Shown: positions 1-9,915 of the stretch, piece by piece
How positions within the stretch are numbered: position 1 is the first letter of the stretch
Layout: every line of letters begins with the position of its first letter
NCBI GenBank assembly: GCA_914767885.1
Contig: CAJZBQ010000011.1
Span: 868,001 to 932,000 of the forward strand
DNA from: Blepharisma stoltei
Taxonomy: Eukaryota; Ciliophora; Heterotrichea; Heterotrichida; Blepharismidae
Length of the DNA stretch: 64,000 nt
Direction: 5' to 3'
Program-made: the position numbers and the translations under genes
The notes under the pieces: model-generated
What the model was told of the DNA's origin: nothing
The model's database searches: none
What the model saw: the letters and a program-made list of their open reading frames with translations, nothing else

Positions 1-246
1 ATTGCCACAAAAAACCAGGATTTCAACTATACAGGAATAATCATGGACTTTCTGGACAAGCTCTTTGCCATTTCGACCTGATGTTACAAGAATTCATTTG
101 TTTTGAGAGTTGGCTAAAAATTTTGCTGCTTCTTCAACCGTTTCAAATAGTCTATTATCAATACCTGAAAGATACCGAGACACATATCTTGTGTTTTCTT
201 CGTTGAAAATATTTGGATCATGCCAGACAACTTTTAAAGACTCCAT
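1..246 (-). CDS. ART-family protein, N-terminal domain (3' end beyond left edge)
   Basis: Starts with ATG at 246 and runs off the window. The 82 visible residues are the domain that opens every member of this cluster: it begins MESLKVVWHDPNIF, ends in a hydrophobic strand (VEILVFC) and contains the signature WILVTSGRNGKELVQKV. The W of that signature is a TGA codon, so the frame is open only with TGA=Trp. The domain looks like a small alpha/beta, receiver-like fold of unknown role. Whether an ART domain follows cannot be seen; the neighbouring full-length paralogues make it likely. Confidence 0.7.
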
Positions 247-309
247 ACTTTCTCTAAAATTTATTTAATAAAACTAATTCTTTATTAATTTCGTATAGAA
301 TTAAATTAT

Positions 310-3300
310 CTAACTCCCCCCTCCGTGAGTGAACAAAAAAATTTCGTTCACTCACGGAGGGGGGTTAATTTTTTTTTTTCGAAATTTAAAATAATCCTAA
401 TTTGCAAAAATTGGAAAGCAAATAAAAATTTAATTTATAAAATTTATGTTTTAAAAAACAATTTGTTTAAAATTAAACAGAATTAGCTCTAGATTTCATT
501 ATACTAATTATCACCTATATATCAAATTTTTTTCCATAAAAAATTTTTGTTCACTCACGGAGGGTGGGTTTTTGGGCAAAAAATAGCGATTTTTATGGTT
601 TTGTTCACTCACGGAGGGGGGGGGGGAGTAAAGAAGTACGTTTTCAAGGGACTGATGAATTTTGAGTTTCAGTTCTTCAAGCTGTCTATTAAGTTCAATT
701 TTTATTTCATTATTTGTTTCTTCAATTCCTTCTCTATAGCCATAAGTCCCATGCCTTATTGCTCTTATCAATTCAGATATAAAGGTATCAATATATATAG
801 AGGACTCTAATTCACCTTTGGTTTCTTCATGGATAGTGCTTTTAACTTGTGAACATGAGGAAAAATGGCTCACGGTGGCAAGATTGAAAACCTTTGAAAT
901 TAGATTTCTTAACAGTGCATCAGGTATATTAAAAGTGGTTATTGTCTCGTAGCTCATTATTTTTATGAAATTGTGCTTAATTCTTTCAAATTCCAAGTCA
1001 AAAATATTTTCAATTCTTGCTTTTATGTGAAAAACTGCAGAGTTCAGGAGGTCATCTTTCATGATTTTGACATAATCAAGTAATGATCCACTTAATGAAT
1101 TATTAAGTTTTTTAATTTCAGGTTCGTATTTCTTATAAGTTGCCCGAATTACTTTTTCAAAATCTTTTGAAAAACTTGGAGCAGAATTGTCTGAGTCGAA
1201 ATCTTGACGAAAATACGCGACTAAATCGATAGAGTTGGTGACTTTATTTCTAATGGTGTCACATATTTTGTCAATCAGAGCTATTTAATCTAAATATGCA
1301 TTATTCGATTTTCTGGTCTCCCTAACGAAAATTCTTCTTTTTTGTATTTTTATTATAAGGTTTTGACTTAACTTCAGTCAGATTTTATCATCAAAAATAT
1401 AGTATCAAAGCTTAGTGATCGTAGTGATAGGGGCTTTCTAGAGGTATGGAATTTTCTAGAAGTGTGTCAATATAGGGTGGAGGAGGTTGTGCAGAGTTAC
1501 CCAAGAGCCGAAAGGACAGCTATTTAGGAGCAGAATATCGGCGAAAGCAATCTTATTGATGACGAAGATCAAGTCAGTCACTGTCGTGGCTTTTATAGGC
1601 AATATGAGCAGGTGTTATACTTAATGCTAATGATTAAATAAGTCAATCGGAGTTATAACTTCTGCTTCTAGTCTTGCTCTTCAATAGTTTATTAAAGTTT
1701 GGCTGTTGATAGCAAGAGATGGATGAGTTTGGTCTTGCTCAATAATTATATGCGTCATTTTCCCTATTTTTCTGATATTAGTAATAACTAACGGGAAATA
1801 AGGTAAAAATAGGACTTCTTGCTCATCCTCATACTCAGACCATGCCCCTGCAATTATATGAGGATGGGCTTCATTTTCTTGCAAGTGTATCTCAAAAAGA
1901 ACATTCCCCTTAAAAGGAGGACTCAGCGCAACTTCTTTTCTCATAGCTGTACTAGTAAAAGCAGGCCAAAAGCCTTTTTCACCTACAGTGAGTTTTTTCA
2001 AAATATTTTCTGGGATTTCTACACCTCTTCATAAAACTGTTGGATTGTGAAGCATTAATTCTGGCCTGTTTTTCAGCTCTAATAGGCAAGCTGCTGTTAT
2101 GTTCATAACTCTCCCATATACATTTTTGGCATAGCATTCATTTAACCTTTTATAAACTACATCTGATGTATATGTATATACAAAGGATCTCAATAAATCG
2201 TTAGGGTATAAGCCGAATTTTCCTTCAATTTCTTCTTTATCTTCATCAGCTATCCCAAAACTTCTTAGCTCACTAACTCCCTCTGGAGTGGCCAAGCTAT
2301 TGGTAAAACTCCATATTTTGAGAAAGCAGTTACTTGAAAGCTAGCAAAAAAATATTTTTAATCTAAATTTTTATAAAAAAGATTGCGCCTTTTTGAGCAC
2401 AAGCATGAGAGCTACATTGGTGGCTGCTTCGTATTTTTCCAAGCCTGAGATACAAAATTGGCCACCAGATGATCTATGTGCTTGTGCCCAAAAATGCATA
2501 AAACACAATATTTTGATATATAAATGATAGATGCTATTAGCTATCTGTTAAATTTTTAGTAGCTTGCATTTTAAACATAAATTTTGCGCAATTAATAAAT
2601 TTTTGCAGATTTTTAAAATTTCGAAAAATTTTATGGCCTCTGTAAGATAGCAAGATTTTTTGCTCGCTCACGAAGTGGATGAATAAGAACAGCAGCTCTA
2701 GGAATGGCTTCATTCTTTAGTGCCAGCTTACAGATCTGCAAAAAGCTCATTTCCAGCTCTTTTTCCATATGATAATAAGCTTTTTTTCTGATCTTTTCTA
2801 ATCTCAGAGGGGCGGTTGGAGAACCACATGAATCGATTTCGAGGGCCTCTATAATTTGATCATATTCTTTGGTTCCTTTTTGAGTCATAAATAAAACGTT
2901 ATAAGCAACTAACTGATCCCAAATTTTTCTGGCTTGTTCTACCACCCTTTTAAAACTTTGAGTTTCAACTCTTTTTATTCTATTTTTTAATAGTTATTAT
3001 TAAAATATTATAAAAAAAATGCTTTTTAATAAAAAAGAGGTAGGGCCAAGAATTATTTAGAAGAGGATACTTTTTTGAAGGCAGATGACCATTGCTTGTT
3101 GTATTCATAATTTCCACAAAATATTATGATACCAATTACAGCCGGTAAATCATGGATTTGCACAACAAGCTCTTGGCCATTGGTCCCAGATGTAACGAGA
3201 ATTCATTTATCCTTTGTTGTGGATAAGAATTGGGCTGTTTCGGAGACAGTTGCAAAGGCTTGGTATTCTAATTGAGATAAGTGATCTTTAATATAGCAAG

Positions 3301-3355
3301 AGTTCTCTATATTAAAGATGCTGGGATCATGCCATACAATTTTAGTTGATTCCAT
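310..3355 (-). CDS. ADP-ribosyltransferase paralogue A, split by four IESs
   Basis: After removal of four IESs (2978-3069, 2276-2685, 1284-1655, 313-630) the gene is one frame of 617 codons, the same length as paralogue B. Order: receiver-like N-domain (about 1-110), helical linker, ART domain (about 265-400), helical C-terminal region ending SLENVLL. ART features of the R-S-E class are visible: Arg in LWRGVEI (about residue 275; paralogues have YRG), the FTST strand, and DEQEVLFLP with the ExE pair (about 346). The expected reaction is transfer of ADP-ribose from NAD to protein; this is known of the family and substrates are unknown. Trp codons include TGA (for example DKWILVTSG, VLWRG). The stop TAG is assembled only when the last IES is excised: TA from the IES boundary plus G at 310. 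Confidence 0.85.
313..630 (-). mobile_element. IES, family A MITE, at the stop codon of ART A
   Basis: A 318-bp insertion between TA 311-312 and TA 629-630. Ends are CTCCCC-type. The address word CCGTGAGTGAACAAAA forms a hairpin at 313-367 and is repeated directly near 547 and 601 (reverse sense). Excision joins GTACTTCTT to TAG, giving the VLL-stop ending also seen in paralogues B and C. If it is not excised the frame reads on into the element. Confidence 0.9.
1284..1655. mobile_element. IES in ART A (372 bp)
   Basis: Removal between TA 1282-1283 and TA 1654-1655 joins ...AEVI to ALIDKICDTIRNK, matching EVMMPIDEICDNIRNK of paralogue B. No address palindrome is visible, so this is not an obvious member of the MITE superfamily. 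Confidence 0.75.
2276..2685. mobile_element. IES in ART A (410 bp), degenerate MITE-like
   Basis: Excision (TA 2274-2275 / 2684-2685) joins ...PRAAVL to SELRSFGIADED, as in paralogue B (SDVLNELKSFAITDEN). The left end is ACTCCCTC; the right end carries a worn family A word (CGTGAGCGAGCAAAA, reverse sense). Inside, near 2397-2495, lies an inverted repeat built on GCACAAGCA / TGCTTGTGC, possibly a second nested element. Confidence 0.75.
2978..3069. mobile_element. IES in ART A (92 bp)
   Basis: Short AT-rich insertion with in-frame stops. Excision between TA 2976-2977 and TA 3068-3069 gives AFKKVKRVETQSF, the continuous sequence found in paralogue B (FKKVKRVEISNF). Confidence 0.8.
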
Positions 3356-3713
3356 ATTATATAAATCTTCTATAGATTTTTATGTAAATAATTAACTACT
3401 GTCGAACTTTTTGCTTATAATACCAAATTTTTATTAACCCCACCTGATTATTGCAAAAATGCTAGAAAAAAGCCGCTTTTAGTGCAAGCAAAACATTTTT
3501 ATAAAATAATTAAGCGATAATTATTATTTGAATCTTTAGTTAATTATATTATTCTAAATAGCTTGCACTTTTAAACCTATCCAATTAATTCGTAAAAAAA
3601 TTTACTATAATTTATATATAAAATTAAGCTATCGAAAGTGAGTAAAATTTTTTCACTCAAGATGGGGGAGTAAGAAAAATATTTTTATTAGTTATAAGGC
3701 AAAAGTTATAATT

Positions 3714-4145
3714 TTATTTCAAATGCATTAGCGATCATCTCATATTTTTATTCTTTGCAATATCCGTGAAGGATTCAATGCGAGTAACTTCTGACTGATT
3801 CATAATAATTTTAGCTTGGTCTAAAACATTTTTAAAGCGAGTGGATTCTACTAATTTCACTTTATAGAAAGCAGACGATCACTGCATGTGGTATCTGCTA
3901 CTCCTGCAAAATATTATGATGCCAATTACAGCTGGAGAACTGTGGACTTGCTGAACAAGGCTTTGACCATTTGTGCCTGATGTAACAAGAATCCATCTGT
4001 CATTGGTTGAAGAAAAAAATTGGACAGTTTCGAAAACAGTCGTAAAGGCTCGGTAGTCTATTTGAGTTAAAAATTGTGTGATATATTTAGAATTTTCGGT
4101 GCCAAAGACATTGGGATCGTGCCATACAATTTTGATTGATTCCAT
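3714..4145 (-). CDS. Solo N-terminal domain protein of the ART family
   Basis: 143 codons from ATG 4145 to TAA, with TGA read as Trp at HMQWSSAF and MRWSLM. It has the whole receiver-like domain (MESIKIVWHDPNVF...NDRWILVTSGTNGQ...GIIIFC) and the first linker helix, then diverges (NQSEVTRIESFTDIAKNKNMR) and stops before any ART sequence. It could be a working single-domain protein or a truncated copy; the frame is intact, unlike its neighbours at 5 kb. The 358 bases before ART A (3356-3713) hold only a worn MITE-like end near 3630-3672. Confidence 0.6.
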
Positions 4146-4403
4146 CTTTATTACTATCTATAATTTTATTTAAAGTTCTCTTGCAATATAAATTTTTATT
4201 GTTTGCCTATTTTAGATCTTCATCCATAAATAGAACATTTAACTCCTCGATTGGCTAGCGAGTAAAATCATTACTCCCCCCCTTTAAATTAAAACAATTT
4301 TTTTTTTCAATAGGAAAATTTTATAGGTAAAAATACTAATTTTAAGAAATTAGTTTGTCGTAATTTGTGTGAGCAGAATATAATTTAGAGTGTTGTCTCA
4401 CTA

Positions 4404-4794
4404 ACTCCCCCCCCCCCCTCCGTGAGCGACAAAAAAATTTTTGTTCGCTCACGGAGGGGGTTAATTTTTTTTTTTAAAAAAAATTTATATATAAATTTTA
4501 TAAAAATATATTTTTTCGAAATTTAAAAAAATCCTAATTTGCAAAAATTGGGAAGCAAATATTAATTTAATTTGCAAAATTTATGTTTTAAAAACGCAAT
4601 TTGTTTAAAATTAAACAGAATTAGCTCTAGATTTCATTATACTAATTATCACTTATATATCAAAATTTTTTTCCATTAAAAATTTTTTCTATTAAAAAAA
4701 TTTTTGTTCACTCACGGAGGGTGGGTTTTTGGTCAAAAAATGGCGATTTTTCTAATGGTTTTTTGTTCGCTCACGGAGGGAGGGGGGGGGAGTA
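4404..4794 (-). mobile_element. Family A MITE, intergenic (391 bp)
   Basis: TA-flanked element with the hairpin end at 4404-4460 and direct address copies near 4704 and 4767. It has exactly the length of the copy inside BRR2 (20979-21369) and very similar sequence in the opposite orientation. A lone family B-like end (ACTCCCCCCCTTTAAATT) lies just outside at about 4271-4290. Confidence 0.85.
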
Positions 4795-4994
4795 AGTAGA
4801 TTAATGTTTTGAGTTAAAAATTCATCAAAATAAATCAATCCAAAGTATTACGCATTTTTATTTTTTTTAAATAAAATAATTAACTAAACTTTTAAATTTT
4901 TAAACTAGAAAAATTTTTTTTTCCAATTTAAGGAATCAGTTATTTTTTAATAATGTCAACCCTATAATTAAAGATTCTAGTTTTGACTCTTTTC

Positions 4995-5265
4995 AACTTA
5001 TTAAGGGCATTATATTATTGCTTTAGTCATCATATTTTTAGCAAAGATTTTAATGACAGTTATAGATGAAAAATTTTGGAATTATTGAATAAGCTCTTAG
5101 CCATTAGTTCCATATACAAAGCTAACTGATTCGTTAGTGACTGATGATAAAAATTGGACAGTTCTAGGAATAGTTGCAAAGCTCAAATTATATTTGAGAT
5201 AAGCGTTATCTAATATAGCCAAATTAGATATCGAATATTGTCTATTTTATCATAAAATGTTATAG
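4995..5265 (-). pseudogene. Decayed ART N-terminal domain relic
   Basis: Read on the minus strand, fragments such as TVQFLSS, GTNG and SSITVI appear in different frames with many TAA/TAG stops. They match the N-domain of the neighbouring genes in order. No open frame survives. Confidence 0.6.
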
Positions 5266-5315
5266 GTTTATAATTTAAATTACTGCAAAAACTAATAATC
5301 TTCATAAAAATAATA

Positions 5316-5484
5316 TCGTTAGTTGCTTGTTTAAAAACAATGCAGCTTGCATGTGGAATCTTTTCGACGTGTGAAAAGACTGCACATGTGAAATCAAAAG
5401 GGCTTCACAAGTGGAATCATCTTTTCACACGTCAAAAAGATTCCACATGTAAGTTGCATTGTTTAAAAAAAGCAACTAACGATA
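5316..5484. mobile_element. 169-bp palindromic MITE
   Basis: Two arms of about 75 bp are near-perfect inverted repeats: TATCGTTAGTTGC...TTGTTTAAA...GCATGTGGAATCTTTT and its reverse complement, around a short centre near 5400. TA flanks at 5314-5315 and 5483-5484. Unlike the CTCCCC superfamily it has no C/G-rich end. It sits at the broken 3' end of the domain copy at 5490-5845. Confidence 0.8.
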
Positions 5485-5489
5485 TAAGT

Positions 5490-5845
5490 TTATTGCAGAT
5501 CCCAAATTTCTCTAGCTTTCCTGAAAACTTTTTTTAAGCTTCCGGTTTCTACTCGTTTTACCTTATTAAAAGCAGAAGATCACTGACTGTGGTATTTATA
5601 ATTCATGCAGAAGATTATGATGCCAATTACTGATGGAAAATTATTAACCTGTTGAACAAGTTCTTGTCCATTAGTCCCAGAGGTAACAAGGATTCATTTT
5701 TCAGTAGATGTTGATAAGAATCGGACAGTTTCGGGAACATTTCTAAAAGCTTATATTGTGCTGGAGATAAGTTATTTACGATATAGCAAGAGTTCTCTGG
5801 GCCGAAAATATTAGGATCATGCCACACAAGTTTAACACCCTCCAT
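5490..5845 (-). pseudogene. Solo ART N-terminal domain with frameshift
   Basis: Starts MEGVKLVWHDPNIFGPENSCYIVNNLSPAQY, then one base is missing near 5755. The next frame continues AFRNVPETVRFLSTSTEKWILVTSG...IIIFC...KVFRKAREIWDLQ and stops at TAA where intact genes read IWDQL. Length 356 nt, not a multiple of three. It is a pseudogene, or an intact gene with a sequencing indel plus a real truncation. The 548 bases upstream (5846-6393) hold no gene I can see. Confidence 0.65.
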
Positions 5846-6393
5846 GTTTTATAATCCTTCTATAATATTTTTATATCTAATCATTTATATATCATTTTAC
5901 TTTTTGAAATGTAGTAGTTTATTATACAGAATATATGAATATGAAGATTGAAATAAATAATTTTATTAATGATGAGGAATATAGGGAATCATATAAATAC
6001 ATAATTCAGTTTATTTTTATTTTTTCTTGACATCATTTAGTTAGAATCAAAATTTTTATTGTCTTTAAGATTATATAAATATTTTCTGAAAATCTTTTTC
6101 TTAAATATACAATCCTTAAAAGCTGATATCTTATCTTAGAGCTATCAATTTTTATTCCTCGTTTATCTTGTTTAAAATGAATTCCTAACTCCTACCAGAT
6201 ATTAAAATATTTTATATTCTAAAACTCTTTGCTCGCTAACAGGGTGTGGTTATTTTGGTTTTGCTTGCTATAATGATGGGTCAAAATATGCATAAATTTA
6301 ATTTGAGACTTATTAGAGTTTCAAATTGGAAACTCTCTTTATCAAAAAATTAAACAAATTCTAATTTAATCATCAAATATTATTTTATTAGTC

Positions 6394-8612
6394 CTAAAGA
6401 AGCACGTTTTCAAGAGACTGATGGAGCTTGCTTTTTAATATTCCAAGCTGTCTATACAATTCATTTTTAATTTCTTCATTTTTCTTTTTGATCTCTTCCT
6501 TATTACGACCGATCCCACCCTCCACTGCTTTAATCGTTTCTTTTATAAAGATCTTAAGATATATAGATGACTCTGTTTCTCCTTTACTTTCTTCGTAAAA
6601 ATTTTGTCTCACTTCTGGTATCGTAGAAAAATGACCCATCTCTGCTAATCTCATAATTTTCGTAATTAGTTCCCTCACCATAGCACTAGGAACGCTAAAA
6701 GTTGTTATCACTTCATATCCCATCATCTTTATGATATTGTCTTTAATCTTCTCAAAATATTGATCAAAAACTATTTCAATATTTTTTTTGATATAGGAAA
6801 CTATTGAATTCTCTATATCGTTTTTCATTATTACTAAATATTCAATCAGAGATCCACTTACAGAGTCATTTAACTTATGTATTTCGTTCTCGTGCTTCTT
6901 ATAAGTTATGCGAATTATTTTTTCAAAATCTTTAGTAAATGGCATGACTGAATGATCTAAGGCTAGATTTTTTTTAAAATATGCAGGCAAATCAATAATG
7001 ATGATAGCTTTGTTTCTAATGTTATCACATATTTCATCAATAGGCATCATAACTTCTGTCTCTATTCTTGACCTCCAGTAGTTTATTAGAGTTTGGCTAT
7101 TAAAAGCCAGAGACGGATGAGTTGGGTCTTGGTCGACAGTTATCACTGTAACATTATCTGCTTTTCGAATATTAGTGATCACTAACGGAAAATAAGGCAA
7201 CAAAAGGACTTCTTGCTCTGATACATAATCAGACATTGGTTGCGCAAATATATGAGGGTGAGGCTCACTCGCTAGCAAATGAATCTCAAAAACAACTGTA
7301 GCCTGAAAATAAGACCTTCTTGCAACATCTCCTCTGGTAGATGCGCTTGTAAAAGCAGGTCAAAAGCCTCTTTGTCCTACAGTAAGCTTCTCTAAGTCTT
7401 TTTCGGAAATATTCACACCTCTATAAAGAACAGTTTGATTCTGAAGCATGAGTTCTGGCCTTGATTTAAGCTCTAAAAGGCAAGCAGCTGTAATGTTCAT
7501 AACTCTTGAGTAATCATTAGCTGCATAACATTCATTTAACCTTCTAAAGACTAAATCACTAGTGTATATATGAACAAAAGACCTTACTTCCCCCCTCCGT
7601 GAGTGAGCAAAAAAATTTTGTTCACTCACGAAGGGGGTTAATTTTTTTAAAAAAAATTTATATATAAATTTTATAGTAATTTTTTCGAAATTTTCAAAAA
7701 ATCCTAATTTGCAAAAATTGGGAAGTAAATATTAATTTAATTTATAAAATTTATATTTAAAACGCAATTTGTTTGAAATTAAACAGAATTAGCTCGAGAT
7801 TTCATTATAATAATTATCACTTATATATCAATTTTTTTTCATAAAAAATTTTTTCTATTAAAAAAATTTTTGTTCGCTCATGGAGAGTGGTTTTTTGGGA
7901 AAAAAATAGCGATTTTTCCAATGGTTTTGTTCCTCAGGAGGGGGTGAGTTAGTAAATCATTAGGGTACAAGCCAAACATTTCCTCAACCCTTGCTTTATT
8001 TTCATCAGTTATTGCAAAGCTTTTAAGTTCATTAAGGACATCTGATCTTGGAATAGCTTGATTCTTAAGTGAAAGCTTACAAATCTGCAAAAAACTCATT
8101 TCTAGCTCACTTTCCATATGGTAATACGCTCTATGACTGAAGCTATCACATGCTATTTGGCTACTTGGAGTCCCAACTGTATTTATTTCAAGTGCATTAA
8201 TTATTTGGTCATATTCTATTTTTCCTTTCTGAGTCATAAATAAAGCGTTATATGTTACTAACTGATCCCAAATTTTTCTGGCTTCCTGGAGAACGTTTCC
8301 AAAGTTGGAGATTTCTACTCTTTTTACCTTTTTGAATGCAGAAGATCATTGCTTGTGGTATGCATAATTATTGCAGAATATTATGATACCAATTACAGAT
8401 GGGAAATTGTGGACTTGCTTAACAAGTTCTTCGCCACTTGTCCCGGATGTGACAAGAATTCATTTTTCAGTAGTTGATGATAAAAACTGGACAGCTTCAG
8501 TAACAGTTGTAAAAGTTTTGTATTGTAAAGGAGATAAGTGTTCTCTTATATAGCGATAATTCTCTTCGCCGAATATATTAGGATCATGCCATACAATTTT
8601 AGTTGATTCCAT
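6394..8612 (-). CDS. ADP-ribosyltransferase paralogue B, one IES
   Basis: ATG at 8612, TAG at 6394-6396; 617 codons after removal of IES 7587-7951. N-domain: MESTKIVWHDPNIF...TEKWILVTSG (W=TGA). ART domain: TVLYRGVNI (Arg about 276), TVGQRGFWPAFTSAS (W=TGA), VSEQEVLLLPYFPL with the ExE residues, then DPTHPSLAFNSQTLINYW. The C-terminal 200 residues are helical (FDQYFEKIKDNIIKMMGYEV...). This is the cleanest copy of the family. It differs from A in having a single IES, at a site that A and C lack. Confidence 0.88.
7587..7951 (-). mobile_element. IES, family A MITE, in ART B (365 bp)
   Basis: Between TA 7585-7586 and TA 7950-7951. Excision joins YPNDLL to RSFVHIYTSDL; paralogues read YPNDLLRSFVYTYTSD and YPNDLLKSFVTVYSS. 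Hairpin of the family A word at 7587-7636; worn direct copies near 7871 and 7928. Confidence 0.9.
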
Positions 8613-9113
8613 AATTTATTTAATTCCTTCTATATTTTTGATTAAAAAGTGTTTTCAATAAATATCATTTGCTTTCGATAATCTTTATAAATAATTTTAA
8701 GCTTGTCCTTTATAAATTTCAAAAGCTATTACTTATACAACTACCTATTTCTATGCTGTTTTATCAGTTTATTTTAATTTCATTATATTTATCGCTAATA
8801 TTTTCGAAAATTAATTAATTTCTTTGATTATGCCTCTTATTCTAGCTGAATTTCTGTCATCAATATTCTGCTTTCTATATCAAGCATATATTCGTTTGAT
8901 GCTCAAGCGACTATTATTTCAATTAAACCTTTCAATATTTTTTCAGTCATTTTAAATCATTTTGAAGTCATTTTGATTCAGAGCTATACCTTTCCAAAAT
9001 CATAATTTTCTTGAACTCATTCTCAAAAATATTTTTAAAAGAATACTATTAAATCCACAAGATTATTTTTATAACATCAGCGCATTTAGACCAATTTTAG
9101 CTTGAGTAATCTA
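8613..9113. other. AT-rich gap with no gene seen
   Basis: About 500 bases upstream of ART B. Many stops in all frames and no element ends. It should hold the promoter of ART B but no motif can be named. Confidence 0.4.
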
Positions 9114-9684
9114 ACTCCCTCCCCCATCCTTGATCGAACGATTGACTGTAAAAATTCCTAAAAATTGGGGAAATTAACCCCCATCCTTGATCGAACGATT
9201 TTAATATCATGCAAATTTTTATATATATAAAAATATATTATTTATCAAAAGCTTGGGAAGATGTACACAATGAAGTTGTTTTCAGAGCTTTGAGACGACA
9301 GAAAGCTGCGAAATCGACCATCCGAAGTGATTTAGTTATCAACATAGGCTTAAAAACTCAATAATCTAATAAAATACAGATTCTTTAAAATTTTTTTTAA
9401 AAAAAATTAATTTAATAAGGAACAAATTAAAATTTTATACAATTTAAAGGGGTAACTAATAAATCAAAATATTAAAAATTGGTATTTTATGAAATAAATT
9501 AAAATTTTTTGCTGTAAAAATAATTATTAAATATTCTTAACCTCTTATTTAAAAGTAAATAAAAAAAATATCTATATATTTTTTTATTTTATATATAATT
9601 TTTTTTTCCCGAAAATTTTTTTTTTTAACCCCCATCCTTGATCGAACGATGGCGAGTCGTTCGATCAAGGATGGGGGGGGAGTA
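9114..9684 (+). mobile_element. Family C MITE (571 bp), complete
   Basis: TA-flanked (9112-9113 / 9683-9684). Address CATCCTTGATCGAACGAT at the outer left end, again after TTAACCCC at about 9175, and as a hairpin at 9630-9680. The body is non-coding. A nearly identical copy in the same orientation starts at 63451 inside PRMT5. Here the element lies in decayed ART sequence. Confidence 0.88.
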
Positions 9685-9778
9685 AGTTATTTTTCACAAA
9701 TTGCGTAATAACTTGATTAATTAATCCAGACATTTTGTGAGTAGGACATGCCATACAATTTTAATGCTTCCACATTTT
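9685..9778 (-). pseudogene. Relic of an ART N-terminal domain start
   Basis: Minus-strand VEALKIVWH (ATG changed to GTG) matches the first residues of the family, then stops appear. The family C element lies immediately 3' of the relic. Confidence 0.5.
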
Positions 9779-9915
9779 ATTATGATTTTCTAATTTTTAT
9801 TCCATATTTTACTCGTAAGATATATTTGCTGCTGTTCTTTTCAGCCAAAAACATTCTGAAATAAGAAAAATTCATAAAAATTAGTAAATTATGATAATAA
9901 TTTTATTCCTCTTAG

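Noticed and set aside
547-810. Plus-strand open frame of 87 codons
   Set aside because: It starts inside the family A MITE and runs antisense through the ART A C-terminal coding region; glycine runs come from the G-rich element end.
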